In this document: in pieces, positions 21,950-34,252 of the stretch
How the letters are laid out: each line of letters opens with the position of its first letter
Numbering within the stretch: the first letter of the stretch is position 1
Assembly (NCBI GenBank): GCA_963969395.1
Contig: OZ017797.1
Location: 15,810,001 to 15,874,000, forward strand
Direction of reading: 5' to 3'
Source: Pseudoscleropodium purum
Lineage: Eukaryota; Streptophyta; Bryopsida; Hypnales; Brachytheciaceae
DNA length: 64,000 bases
The notes under the pieces: generated by a model
Told to the model about the DNA's origin: nothing
The model's database searches: none
Seen by the model: only the letters and a program-made list of their open reading frames with translations
Translations under genes and position numbers: made by a program

Positions 21950-24900
21950 AAGCACATCAGAAATTTATATTCAGAATCTTCACTTTGTTAGATTTTCTAA
22001 ATGCAAACAAAAACATTTTGAATATCAAGAACAATACACCTAATAAAGGAAAACAAGGGGATAGGCTAAAGGTTTCTCCAAGGACCAGCCAGAGCGCACC
22101 TTATTTTATCAAATCAGTTCACAGAAAGATTACTAAAACACTCTCAACTCTGCCTTTCACTCACCTAAGAATCCAGATTCAACATAGTTAATGCAACACA
22201 GTGCATGCAAAAAAGCAAATACTACTTTCAAACTCATTATTTTCTGGATAAATCATCTCGGTAATAAATAATCTAAACTCTCAGGAAATTCAATCTATAG
22301 CAAACATAAGAAGACAAAAAGAAAAATCTGAGACGAAAATGCGTTCATAACCCAAACCCTCCACTTCCAAGTGTCAGCCACGATATTACCAGTGAAAGCT
22401 GATCTGCGACGTAACCATAGAGTTCGCAAAAATAACATAATGGAAGCGCCTTTCACATGGAGTATCAAGTGTGCAATTCTAGGGTGTAAACAAGCGCTGG
22501 TCTACTAGGTTGGCTACTGTTACAAACCAAGATATTCCTCTGGTACTGGAGTCCCTGGATTCCTTCTAGTGCTAAAAAATCAGAACTATACCCACATCGT
22601 CCCATTTCACTATCAACAAAACTGTTCTAAACTGCTGTACAAGGTCTGACGCCCTCATTCCTGCAAATCTGTGCTTCAATACGGGCACAAAAATGCGAGA
22701 CACTTTCAGAAACATCATCGGATCTCCTACATAGCAACCTTGATATGCTTCTCACTGAGCTCCATGCAGACTACAGCACGTTCCACTTCCAAGGCAAACC
22801 AGAGATGCCAAACGTCGCGGAAATCTCCTCCGCCTTCGCACTTCACATGTGTCAAAAACTGTGCGAAGCCATCATCTCTCGATACACCATGTCTATGAAA
22901 CTGTCGCTCTGCAGCACAACCACGCTTTCGATTACACTTACACTCTAAGAAACCAAAAAATCATCACTCCCCTGCACAAAAAAGAAACTTGTTCCCAAAC
23001 GATGAACTTCCTCCATCAACATCAACAATGTGACCAGCGAAACCACCAAAACAAGTCGCAGCGATGGACGACCTCATTTCCCCTCACAACAATCGCACCA
23101 CCCCCCACACACACCGGAAACACACTGGAACTATCCCCAAAAGTGAATAACAACACCATTCGAGTACCTTCGACAGACGAATCAGCGCGTCCCGAACTCC
23201 ATCCCTCGTTATTGGACCGCTGTGCTGCATGGCCGGTGCAAGCGAAAGCGGCGGATTCGGAGGAGGGAACGGCTGCAGCAACGGAGTCCCATGCGAAGGT
23301 TGCATCGAGGTCGTGGAAGGAACGAGGGGCACGTTCGGGGCACTCGAAGAAGACGACAGAGGGGGAGGGACGAAGAACGAGGGCTTGATCAGAGTTGCAC
23401 GAGCTGCAGGGGCACCGTCGGACGAATCCTGCGGCAGCGAGGTGGCTAACGAAGTCAACGGGAGAGCCGCCGTAGTCGGTGAAATGATCGAGGGCATGGG
23501 CATGGGCGTCAGGGTGGGAGCGGACATGGCGGTCCGAGACTGCGCCGAGTGAGCTAGAGGAGGGCGGGATGCCGATGTGGGAATGGAGTCGGGCGCGCTG
23601 ATGCGCGTTGTGTTCTGCTGCAAACAATCACAACGATATCCAGTCAAGTACAGGAACAAAAAACTCTTGCATCTGAAGCACTCCCAAAGTACAGCAGCAC
23701 CAACAAAGTCGGAAAATAAAACATCGCATCGCACAACAACCAAGATTCGGGTGCAGACAACATACGAAGAATCGCTCCAGAGGCTCGTCCTGGTTGATCT
23801 CAGGGAGGGTTGCAGAAGCGATGGGCCCACGCTCCAGGGGACCCTCCAGGTGGGACGCTGTCGGAACGGACTCCAGTTCCAAATACTCTGAGCTGCACGC
23901 GGCACGCATCATGCAAACTGTTACCGCTTCAGAAAAGTATGCTCCGATCAGCAGATTCAAGTATTCCACGTAGATGGTCGAATGGATCGCACACGTCGAT
24001 TTGAACCTCGACACACAAGCCCACATTCATGCATGGCCATGGTCATGGCCGACAGAAAATCCATGCCAACTCAGGAGAAAATGACATCCTGTCAACAATC
24101 ACACACAGAACCCTATGCAAACGCAAACCACCCTAGGCCCATACGAAACAGGAGAGAATTCTTCAGAATACAGACCTGGTGGGAATCAGTCTCGGTCTTG
24201 GTGGAGGTTTCGAAAAGGCAGTCAAGATCCTGAAGCAGCCCAAATTCAAGGTATCCATCAGAATCGCACCCACGGCACCAACGACACTTGCACAACAACA
24301 TGGTACTTTCGACCCTGGATTACATCAATGGGCATGGTCCCGACTCCGACAACAAAGCATACACCTATCCAGACATTCTGATCATATACCCGGCCCAGAG
24401 TCGTCAAACCATAAACCTAAAGAGATGTAAAATGCAAATAAGTCGACCGATCTTCTGTCATTGTGCAAACAAACTTAACTCTAGCAAACGCCGGCAGCAG
24501 CTTCAACTCACACATAAGGTACTCAGGCAACAATAACCGCCATCGTCTGAACAAGGCAGAAAGATGGGCGGATCAACACGTCCATCAACTAAAATATCGC
24601 TGAATTGCAACCGCACGAGACCAGGAGAGACTACCTCTGGAACAGGTTGGCAACGTCTTCACACTCCCGCGGATTGTAGAACCAGATGCCATTCACTTCC
24701 TGGGTGGCATTGCGGTACAGAAGATACGGCGATTGCACTTCGTACTCGAAATCACCCAACAGATTCTCCACCAAATTGTCTGTTCGCAAGTCCACAAAAA
24801 ACAATCAACAACCAGAGATCCATTTCCAAACCTAATCGACACACTTCACTTCCATTCGAGACGAGCGCCACCACAATCTCGCCCACCCACACTCCCCAAT

Positions 24901-26294
24901 TCACTCTCCAAATCCGACATGGATACCCTATTGTGGCACTCGAATCAAAACAACGAAAACACCTCTCTGCCAGGATGAGAATACAACCCATCTCCTACAG
25001 TCAAAGAGAAAGGGAGTAACCCCCACATTGTAATAAGCCTCTGATCCTTTATATTCCAATTCTCCGACATACATCCTGGCTTCTTGGTGCACCACAAACA
25101 CTCACCTGTACTTCGCCGATTCATCACTATGAACTGGAAACGTGGCTGCGACCGCCTGCAAACAAAAACTCCACACGTCACTCACCAACCTCACACGGAC
25201 AGTGCATCATAGTCCAACTGCAAAAAAATCGAAATAGGCAGGCTCCAGTGGAACAGGAAGAGATGCCTCACCTTTTCACTACGAAAAGGGAACCCTCCAC
25301 ATCCTTGCGACTCTGAAAGCCAACGGCAAGGAAGAAGACCTGTTAGCGCATCGCCTCACATTCATTCCAATCCAAGCCCGGCATACGTTACATTGTTCAT
25401 CAAACAGAAAAAAGTGATCCCAACTGCAACTCTTCCCATACATTGGCTAAAAATGACAGACGCACACCCTAATCCACCCTTCCATGCCGTGTCCGATCGC
25501 AACCCTAAACTTGTGCAGGCAAGAAGATCCAAACACGCACTCCTCACAGACAAACCCCCTGTTTCAATCACTCCCACCGCATAAATATCAGAGACAGCGT
25601 ACGAGCAGGCCATCACAACCAATCCTCGTAAATTTCTACGCTGTGTGTCCATCCGATTTCCTCGTGCCCGACTAGTTCAGAACTCGCGCAAATCAACCTA
25701 CCGTCCGCAAACCTACCGAACAACAACGCACGGCCTCAACGCTCAATCCCATCCACGAAACGCTGCCCTCTCAACCAACAGAAACACACACCACTGCTGC
25801 CACCATCCCAGACGACAACATTTCCTTCCACTCGAACACGGCCTAATTCCGGTCCCACCAAACAAAAATGCCCACGTAACACTCCACCACGGACGACCCT
25901 CGAACCCCTAAACTCAATTGGCCACCACTGCCCTCCCAACCCGTGCCAATCGATCCCCCCCCCCATTTCCTACCCATTGGCTGGCGTCGACGTCGAACTG
26001 GTAGAACGTCACGTGCGCGGCGGTGGTGAGAATGTCCTCCACATGGCGGTCCATGCGCTGCAGCACGGTGAGGTTGAGCTCCTTCGTGCTGTTCTGGTCC
26101 AGCTGCGGAGGGAGCGGCTTCCCGTTCTGCGCCATGGATGGAGCCAGCCAGCCAGCCAGCAACGTCGGAGCCCTAATAGCCTCCTCCCTCGCGTACCAAC
26201 CCTGCGTCACATACAAATCGCGCTTCTTCCCTGCAGATGCACACCTCAACCGCTCGCGTTTTCTACAGACCAAGCACTCCCGAGAACGGGGATG
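21950..26294 (-). repeat. Right arm of the 4.35-kb near-perfect inverted repeat
   Basis: This is the reverse complement of 9,954-14,298 with no indel and two substitutions found, at 26,285 and 26,191. The flanks beyond 26,294 and inside 21,950 differ from those of the left arm. The duplication is therefore not a simple mirror read-through of one molecule. Confidence 0.95.
22852..26135 (-). CDS. DCP1: mRNA-decapping enzyme subunit DCP1, copy 2 (8 exons)
   Basis: This copy encodes exactly the same 361-residue protein as the left-arm copy, on the opposite strand. Exons in transcript order: 26135-25974, 25312-25272, 25155-25106, 24779-24635, 24229-24176, 23892-23766, 23617-23168 and 22908-22852. 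Introns are identical too. The two substitutions between the arms both fall upstream of the start codon. The copies are convergent, so read-through of either 3' end over the spacer would give transcripts complementary to the other gene. The upstream region differs entirely from copy 1 beyond 26,294, so the two copies are likely driven by different promoters. Whether both are expressed cannot be told from sequence. Confidence 0.92.
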
Positions 26295-26658
26295 CGATGA
26301 GCAGTGCGGTTGGAGAATGAATCGGCCAATAGGGAAATGTTGCGTGAGCGGGTCTTGAGGAATACTGTTTTCGGAGTGATGGGAACGGAAGGGCAAGAAG
26401 CAGTGGTGGCGCCAGTGGATGCCTGCGCCGGCAGCGGAGCAGAGCGCCTGGGCTCGGAAAGGAGAAGTCTGCTGGGGAGCGTCTCCGTCTGCTTCACTTC
26501 GTGCCTGTTCTGCGTCGTCCTGGGTCCGTTCCTTGGCCTGCCAGCGGTCCCACCCTTCGATCATTTCCGAGCTGGCGGGTGGGCTGCAATGGATGTCGCG
26601 CTCATCCGCGCCACGTCACGGGAACAGGGCACTTTCATTGCGGCCCTGACCAAAACTG
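26295..26658 (-). promoter_or_regulatory. GC-rich upstream region of DCP1 copy 2
   Basis: A GC-rich island of about 360 bases lies between the outer edge of the right arm and the TTAA that begins the piggyBac-like element. An open frame continuing from 26,564 through the arm into DCP1 codons probably reflects the leader rather than an N-terminal extension, because it lacks similarity to DCP1 and is not shared with copy 1. I infer promoter and 5' leader function. Confidence 0.45.
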
Positions 26659-26662
26659 TTAA

Positions 26663-29600
26663 CCCCTTGAGGACTGAGAGGACAAAAAGTGTTCTCCAAG
26701 GAAGTTTAGAAGCTGTGTTTACAAAGTTGAGAACCTGAAGTGGGAAGCGAGTGCAAACAAAGTCGGGTAGTAAATTTTGTTCGCAAATTCCATGTTGTGT
26801 TCGATTTTGGTCAAAACTTTAAAACCTTGAATATACAAGGATTTCTGAAGTGTGGAGTATCCAAGCTATTTTTCATCTAGGACGGGTGAGAGGGTACATT
26901 TCGCGTGAAATTTGAATGGAACGGATATTGGGAGGACGAATTGGGTTCTATACAAACACATCATGGGAACAGGATTTAGAGTCGCTAGGAAGGCTTCAGT
27001 TGGTCTCTTTTCCTGCCCTCTCTAACAAATGATCCCATCACCCTCTTCTTAGATTTTGTAGAGTGCACTACTTCACAATCAGAAGACGTAGTGTATGTCC
27101 TTCTCAATTGAAATCCCACTTTGCTTCTACTTTATATTCTCCGGAGTGTAGTCCATAGCAATTGTAGAAAGTGGAGCGTGTCCTGCTCAAGTGGGCATTT
27201 GGAAAATGAGTGTTGGGAGTGCACTTTGTTTAGTCATTTCTTGTTGCGATTTGAGGTACGATGTTGTAGGAAACATAGCGTGAGATGGCTCAAGCTAGGG
27301 TGGCGCCAAAATTTGTGCTAACCTAAAAATGGAAGATCATACAATTCAAGCTTGGATAGGATCTCAAACATAGAATGTGAACACCATAGCCAAAAATTTA
27401 GGTTATATGAGTGAAGCGTATTTGCAAACATTGCCAATAAAGAGAGGTAGCTAGAAAATGCCCACAAACCATGCACCAAGAGAATAGAAGCATAAGTTTT
27501 ACTACTCTGTAACTAGATTTTTGGATTGGTGTGAGTAGAAGAAATTTCTACTTGAAATTCTAGAGATAGTGAAAGAGAATTTGTAGCACGAAATTCACGG
27601 TGACAACAGCAATGGTCAAGGAAAAGAATGCAATGATGAGGTCACCTGTGTTGACAAGGAGAATACAAGTGAGGGGCGACCAAGGTGGAGACAATCTACT
27701 AAGGAAGTTTTTAGGTGAGGGATACAACAACAATCTAGGAAGCAATCCAACATCTCTGAATCATGTCATGCAAAAAAAGAAGAGGGGTTTGAGTGTAATA
27801 TAACAAGGTAGGCAAAAAATCAACGCACCTATTGCAACTGACAGTAATGGAGGCAACACTCTATTACCAGTAGCTTTAGGCAAAAGAAGTTTAGGTGGAC
27901 GTCATAGAGGTCTACATGGAAAAGCATGACAAGAAAGCATGGTGGCATTAGGAGGGGTGGAATGGGCCGAGGATGCATTCGTTGGCAAGGCTTTCAAGAA
28001 GAATCTCCTCAACATCAAAAGGCTGGAAGAATCCCCTTTCAAAGTTGATAAATTGTCACCTTGGATTTTGGGACAATACAAGCAAATCACTCACAATGAT
28101 GAGGATGTTGATAGCAACAGGGGTTCACAATACATAACAGTGTTGAATTTTGAAACCAACTTGGGTGGTGGTGGCACCCACCTCAACCAAAACACTAGCA
28201 ATGACAATCATGGCCCCTAAGGCATAGTCCCTACATTATAGAGGACAAAAATCCATAATCACCGTAACTTGTATGCTACAAGAGATCACCCAAAGGACAT
28301 CTTCATCCTTGCCAACAAATTAATAGGCGTGCCAAATAAGTGGAGCCATTTTGATCGGTTCTTGACTTTAGTTCATTTGATATATACAAATGCAACTACA
28401 AGAGAAGAAGTATATCATGTTTTTTTGCCGACACAATCAAATTTGTCAACATGAGGGCAACAAATTGCATTGACAGGAGTATAAAAATAGTTGTGGTAGA
28501 ATACCAAGGGATTCCAACCTTTCCCAAGGGTGATGCTTTTTCACGTTAGCATACCATGGTTGCTACCTTCAACAATGACAAGGAAGATTAGGCTGGTGAC
28601 AACAATGGGAGTGACACACTTTCCAAAGACTTCTTGGTGAAGTGCAAAATTTACCCAAGGGATAAGTTGTACAAGCAAAAGCAGAAAGATTGTATTGTGA
28701 AGAAGTCATGAGGCAAACAACAATCAACTATAGATACATCTCAAGTTGATTGTGTAGGATCAGAGTCTGATCAAGAAGAATGGAACTACTGCTTGATGAT
28801 ATCAATTCCAGTGATTGGCAAGTCATATTCAAGGATTTTCTAGAAGCAAATCCATATGCCTTTGATAATAATTACAAGTCAACACATTCAAGACTTAGAT
28901 TTGATTTTCAAAATAGGGATCTATGATTTTGACAAACTACCAAATTGCACTTTTGAGGAGAAATATGCATAGTCGATGTAGGAAAGCACTACCTATGCAT
29001 TTGGTAGTAGTCGAAGTACCTTTAGTGGTCCAAAACCTGGGCCGATTACATTCTATGGCCAAAGGAGGTTTGACGTCCACTCCTTTTTTTTGAAATTTTG
29101 GCCTCTTGCAATGTTGAAAAAAATTTAGACCAAATGAATCTATATGAAGGGCAAGAGCAGTACATGATTAATAAAGTGGGAGGTACTAAATTGAACAGTG
29201 GACCAAAATCAAAGAAGCTAACTATCAAGAATTTGAAAATGTGGCTAAGGATTGTTATCTACATGGAGATGATAAGTGAGCCCGCATTCAAAGACTATTG
29301 GTCAAATGATGCATTCTTTGGATGTCCTATTATTAGGAGCATTATGTCTAGAGATAGGTTCATGAGCACTCTAAAGAATATTCACTTGGTCAATAATTTG
29401 AAGCTATGCATTGATGAATTAAGCCCAGGTTTGACAAATTAGGAAATATACAATGGTTGGTCAATAGCTTTGTCAATTTGTACAAGAAATTCTTGAACCC
29501 TAATAAATTCCTAACCTTTGATAAAATCATGATTGCTTACAAAGGTCACCACTATAACTTCTAATAAAACATGATGAACAAATCCATCCAATGTGGCATA

Positions 29601-31741
29601 AAAGTGTATGCCATAGCTTGTTTAGTCACTCAATACCTTCGAAATTTCAAAGTTTACTTAGGTGCGAGTGTCAAACCAAACACTAATACTCACTTGCTTG
29701 GGGCACAAGTTGTGCTCCAATAAACAAATGCTTTGTTCCATTGTGGGCATTGCATTGTAATAGATTATTTCTTTACTGGAATTCATTTGTTTGACACACT
29801 CTTGTCAAAAGGCTTCTTTGCCAAGGGAACCTTGAAGAGCAATGTTAAGCTCTTCTAGCACAACCTAGTTGGTCACCACAAGAGTCATCAGAAGAGTAGT
29901 GGTACAATTTTCTACAAGATGCATGCAAGCAAGGAGATGGCCATTGTGTGTTGGTTTGATTCACAAATCATCCACTTTCTCAACACCCATGCTAGTCCAC
30001 TTCCTTTGAATTGCTTCAATCAATGTTGGATTCATAATAGACATGTAGTTTTCCCAACATGCCCTATGATCCTTGAGTACATTACATATATGCAAGGATT
30101 AGAGGTAGTAGATCATAGAGGAGAGAGTTACATTTGTCAATTGAAAACATGGAAGTGGTTGCATTGGATTCTATTTTTCCTCGTTGACAATAGCTTGAGA
30201 AATGCATACATCTTGTACCACCTTAATTGCCAGTCTCGTGAAATTCCACCTATATCTTGCAAGACATTTCATCGCCTAGTTGCAGCATGGCTATCAAATG
30301 GATGTATGAAGCCAAGATACACAAAATTCAAGGGCTTTCCATTGCAAAAAAGACTTCATTATAGCATGCATCACCTAGAGCAAAAGCGATACAAGTGCCG
30401 AATTTGTGGCTAGAAGCAAGTGCAAATTTGTCGTTAATATGGTAGCAAGTACATATGTGAGGGTGTTTGTTTTGTGAAGGCATATAGCAAGGTCAAATGG
30501 GCTTTTTAGGTTCTAAGTAAGTGGAAGTTTTGTATTAATGCGGTGTTGGAGGAACTCATGTGGCTGGTTACACACCTAGCTCTATAAAAAAACAAGGGAG
30601 ACTAGTAACTGAAAGTGAAGACGGAGCTCATTGCACTCCAATGGACACCCCAATTGCATCGTGGTCCAAGCATAGCAGCAGTTTAGTTTGTCATTGTAAT
30701 TAGCATGGCACCTTTTGTCATAGATCATAGGTTGCAAGCACCAATGTTGTAGAAGTCCATATTTTTGAAATTGGAGAGCTTCAAATTCTAATTTGCAAAC
30801 AATACAAACTCATAGTTGTAAATGTTTTTTTGCAATATAAGGACTTGAGAACTCTCCAATCATATTCTTATTTGTGTACTCATAATCTTCAAGAGCATTT
30901 TAATTCAAAGGTCAAAGGTGATTGTTCTTATAGGTCGTCAATGTTTCTTTTGACATAGTCTATTGGTTTGAACTACTAGGATACGTTTGTTGCGCATGGC
31001 TACAGCAGTCATTGATCTTTAGAGTAGGAATTTGTTCTTGCTAGGGAGTCTTGTAGCCCATTATGTGATGACTCGTCTCTCCTTTGTAGCTCAAGTGGTA
31101 GGTATTACACCCATTCTCCAATTAATGAGCAATCTTACCAAGTGTTTTGCAATATTAAAAGAAAAAAACATATATATATTTTTAATTTTTTAATTTTTTT
31201 TTTCTATGTATTCTTTACATAAAAATATAAATGACCATCACAAGATTTGCAAAGATACTCTTCCTTGGATTTACTAAAATTCAAAGAGTTTTTTTTATTA
31301 TATATTATTGTATTTTTACCTCCTCTACTTTTGAAAGTGTGCATAAGAAAATTGATATCACTTATATGTAATAATATCTTGCACAATTGTAGCTTTGCTA
31401 TTGAATCAAAAAGCAACCCAAAAAAATTTGAATTCTAATACTTTAGCAATTTTTCTCAATTTTTGAAGCCCACCATGTATAAAATGCAACCATTTAGTCA
31501 AGGAGGTGCCCTCCAAATTTCCGTTTTTTCACTAAAATCTAATGGTCTAAAAAATTTGCAAATATCTATAGTTATATGAAAAATCTATGAAGAATCTATA
31601 GTTCTATGAAGTATATTTTTTTTCACATTTTTGTATGATCAAATTAGCCAATTGAACCTCCATCTTCCTTCCATTCTTGTTTGAATTCAAACCCCAATTA
31701 CTAATTTTGCTTATTTGAAAACCACCTTAGTCTTGAAGGGG
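26663..31741 (+). mobile_element. piggyBac-like DNA transposon, 5.08 kb, flanked by TTAA
   Basis: The left end reads CCCCTTGAGGACTGAG after TTAA (26,659-26,662). The right end, on the other strand, reads CCCCTTCAAGACTAAGG and is followed by TTAA (31,742-31,745). TTAA duplication and CCC-starting terminal inverted repeats are hallmarks of the piggyBac superfamily. A decayed piggyBac transposase lies inside in the matching orientation. The element sits directly against the GC-rich upstream region of DCP1 copy 2. The ends match imperfectly and the transposase is broken, so it is probably an immobile fossil. Confidence 0.8.
28930..30478 (+). pseudogene. Decayed piggyBac transposase inside the TTAA element
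   Basis: Fragments in order are LTIKNLKMWLRIVIYMEMI, DYWSNDAFFGCPIIRSIMSR, DRFMSTLKNIHLVNN (all within 29,098-29,442), LTFDKIMIAYKGH (about 29,511), IDYFFTGIHLFDTLLSKGFF (about 29,760), MQGLEVVDHRGESYICQLK (about 30,090) and KWLHWILFFLVDNSLRNAYI. A final CRICG ends the last frame near 30,413. They follow the piggyBac DDE domain and cysteine-rich tail in the proper order. Stops and frame changes break the frame, and the third catalytic motif reads GLE where GVD is usual. It is more decayed than the relic at 16-19 kb and belongs to a different subfamily. Confidence 0.8.
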
Positions 31742-31745
31742 TTAA

Positions 31746-34164
31746 GTAAGGGATTATCAACATTAAGGTAAGCATAATTTATCTTACTACCTATTTTTTC
31801 TATCTAGGTACCTTGGAAAAGCTATTTATCAACTCAAGTATTTTTATAGATTGAGAAGTTTGAGAGAAGGCATTTGCAAGTAAAATCAAGACATTTTGAC
31901 AAGAAATGAATTTTTTGTAATTTTTCAAAGATTATTGGGACTAAATAAGTGAAGACTCTTGGGCAGACTCCATGCTAAACCACATGTTGAAGTGTCTTCT
32001 CTTCGAGTACATTGTCATGATGCTAAAGGGTTGCTAAGAATGTGGTATGAGGCATTACAAGAATTATGAGGCCAAGGGAAGGTTGCAAGTTTTTTACTTT
32101 TAGAACCTTTGTAGTGCAAACATAGAAAAAATAAAAGATAAAAAAAATAAAAGATAAAAATTTGGAAAAAAATATCATTATAAAAATTATTTAAAAAATA
32201 GTCAATCTAATGTGGCGCCAATAGTGCCAAGTCAAATTTCAAATTTTTTTACTTTTCCATGATTGCACAGTAGAAGTACAAACTTTGCAACCCTCCTTTG
32301 GCATCAAAATTCTTGTAATCTGGGTGACAAACACAAATAGGAGGGTCTAATAGATGTTGAAATTGGGTTATTAATGGCATTAGGTTGTTTTACTTTAGAT
32401 GTAGTTGAGCAATTCTTAATTCTACACCATATAAATTATTTTTATTGGATCATGTTGGCAAGTTAAAGAAGAATCCAACACATTTTGGCATGCATTATTT
32501 GGATATTGGATGAATATTTTTATGAAATTTCAAGGTTGATTGTTAGTAGTTTTACCAGAAATTGACACTAGACTCTCCTAGACTCTCATGTTGTGATTGA
32601 ATACATACTAGTATGTCATCTATTGTTATCACAACCATTAACATGTCATTTATAATTGCCACAAAAAGATGACCAATCCGTCATAAATCTTTTTTCACAT
32701 CTATTTTTTTACTCTTTAAACTATCTATAGTACTAATGTTTAATATCATTTGTGATATCAATTTTGCATAATCTTTTTGTGTAAATTTGTTTTGGCATAT
32801 AAAATATTAGACAAACAAAATTTAAGAGTAAAAGCAAAAGTACATTTTCTAGAACATCCCTTAGAATAGGCAATAATCTAATTTTGTCTATTCACGTAGA
32901 ATCAAACCCTTAAATCATAATAGATCACATTCCAACTTGTTACCATGTCACCAAAAAGCTTCTAGGTATTAAATTTTTTGTCTTTGCATAAGACTTTATG
33001 CAAAAATATAACAAGTAAATAAATTGTTTGCAAGTTACATGAGTGCTATTTAGCCAAACAAAGCATAAGTATCACCAATCTTTTCATGCAAGAATTATAC
33101 TCCTCTATAGAATATACAAAGCATCTTTCTATCTATCTCTTCTAAGCATAAGGAAACATAATAAGCAAATCATGTCATATATACAAATAATATATGAGTG
33201 TTTGAAGAGTATCAAAATTAGGGCTTTTTTCATGAAGTGCCCAAGTGGAGATATAAAATATTGTAGTAGTACTCCAAATTTCAATATTCATCCACTTATT
33301 GGATAGAAAAGACCACATTTGTACATATCACATGTCCATAATTCTATTTCCATCCACAATTAGGCAAATTCATCCAAGTTTTTTTTTATAATTTGAAGTT
33401 TTTGGGCAAAAAACTTAAAGATTTGTTGCCATTTTTTAGCCAAATTTTCTTTTTTGGGTACAATCTAGCACCACACAATAAAAAATTATTGTCCAAGAAT
33501 TATTGTCCTTATTAGAATTTCTTCAAGAGTTTGTGGACCTCACTTATGTCCACCCCCAAAAGGCTACACAAACTATTGTGAAGCTAGTGACATGCAATGG
33601 GTGTCTTCAATCAACAAATGCATGTTATAGCCTTCATAAGGAGCAAAAAATTATACCCAAAAATTTCTAAAATACAACCACATAATTAGCCAAATTGTCT
33701 ACATAGTTGCATGTAGGGTGTTGTGATAAAGTTGGCTATATCTTTTAAGTTCCTAGAGACTACTCAACTGATCAAGTAGTTTTCAAACCATAAAAACAAA
33801 ACAGCTATTAATGAACCATAGCTATTTCTAGTGAAACTTAATCAACTACAAGCCAAAACAAAATTTGAGTATTCCTTTTGAGGTGTTGTCTTCAACAATT
33901 CAAAACCATTGCCTAGATTGTATAAATGTAAGCCCACGTGTCTTAGATAGTAGCTCATTCATTCAACTGATAGTTAAACCAATAATAATATTAATTGTTT
34001 AACTACCATCAAGTTCCATTTCACAATAAAATAGATCTATTTAGAGCATGCATAAAGGCTTGTAGAGAAAATAAACTTGATCATTAGTGATAAGATCTAT
34101 AAAATTCTCCATAAATCTTCCTAATCTATTTACAATGGAAAAAGGATCCAATTTATTAACATAA

Positions 34165-34252
<88 letters not shown>

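Noticed and set aside
25914..26564. 216-codon minus-strand open frame covering the first DCP1 exon and its upstream region
   Set aside because: It is in frame with DCP1 exon 1, but the upstream 130 or so codons are absent from copy 1 and do not resemble DCP1. The family normally begins near the chosen Met. It is treated as leader sequence.
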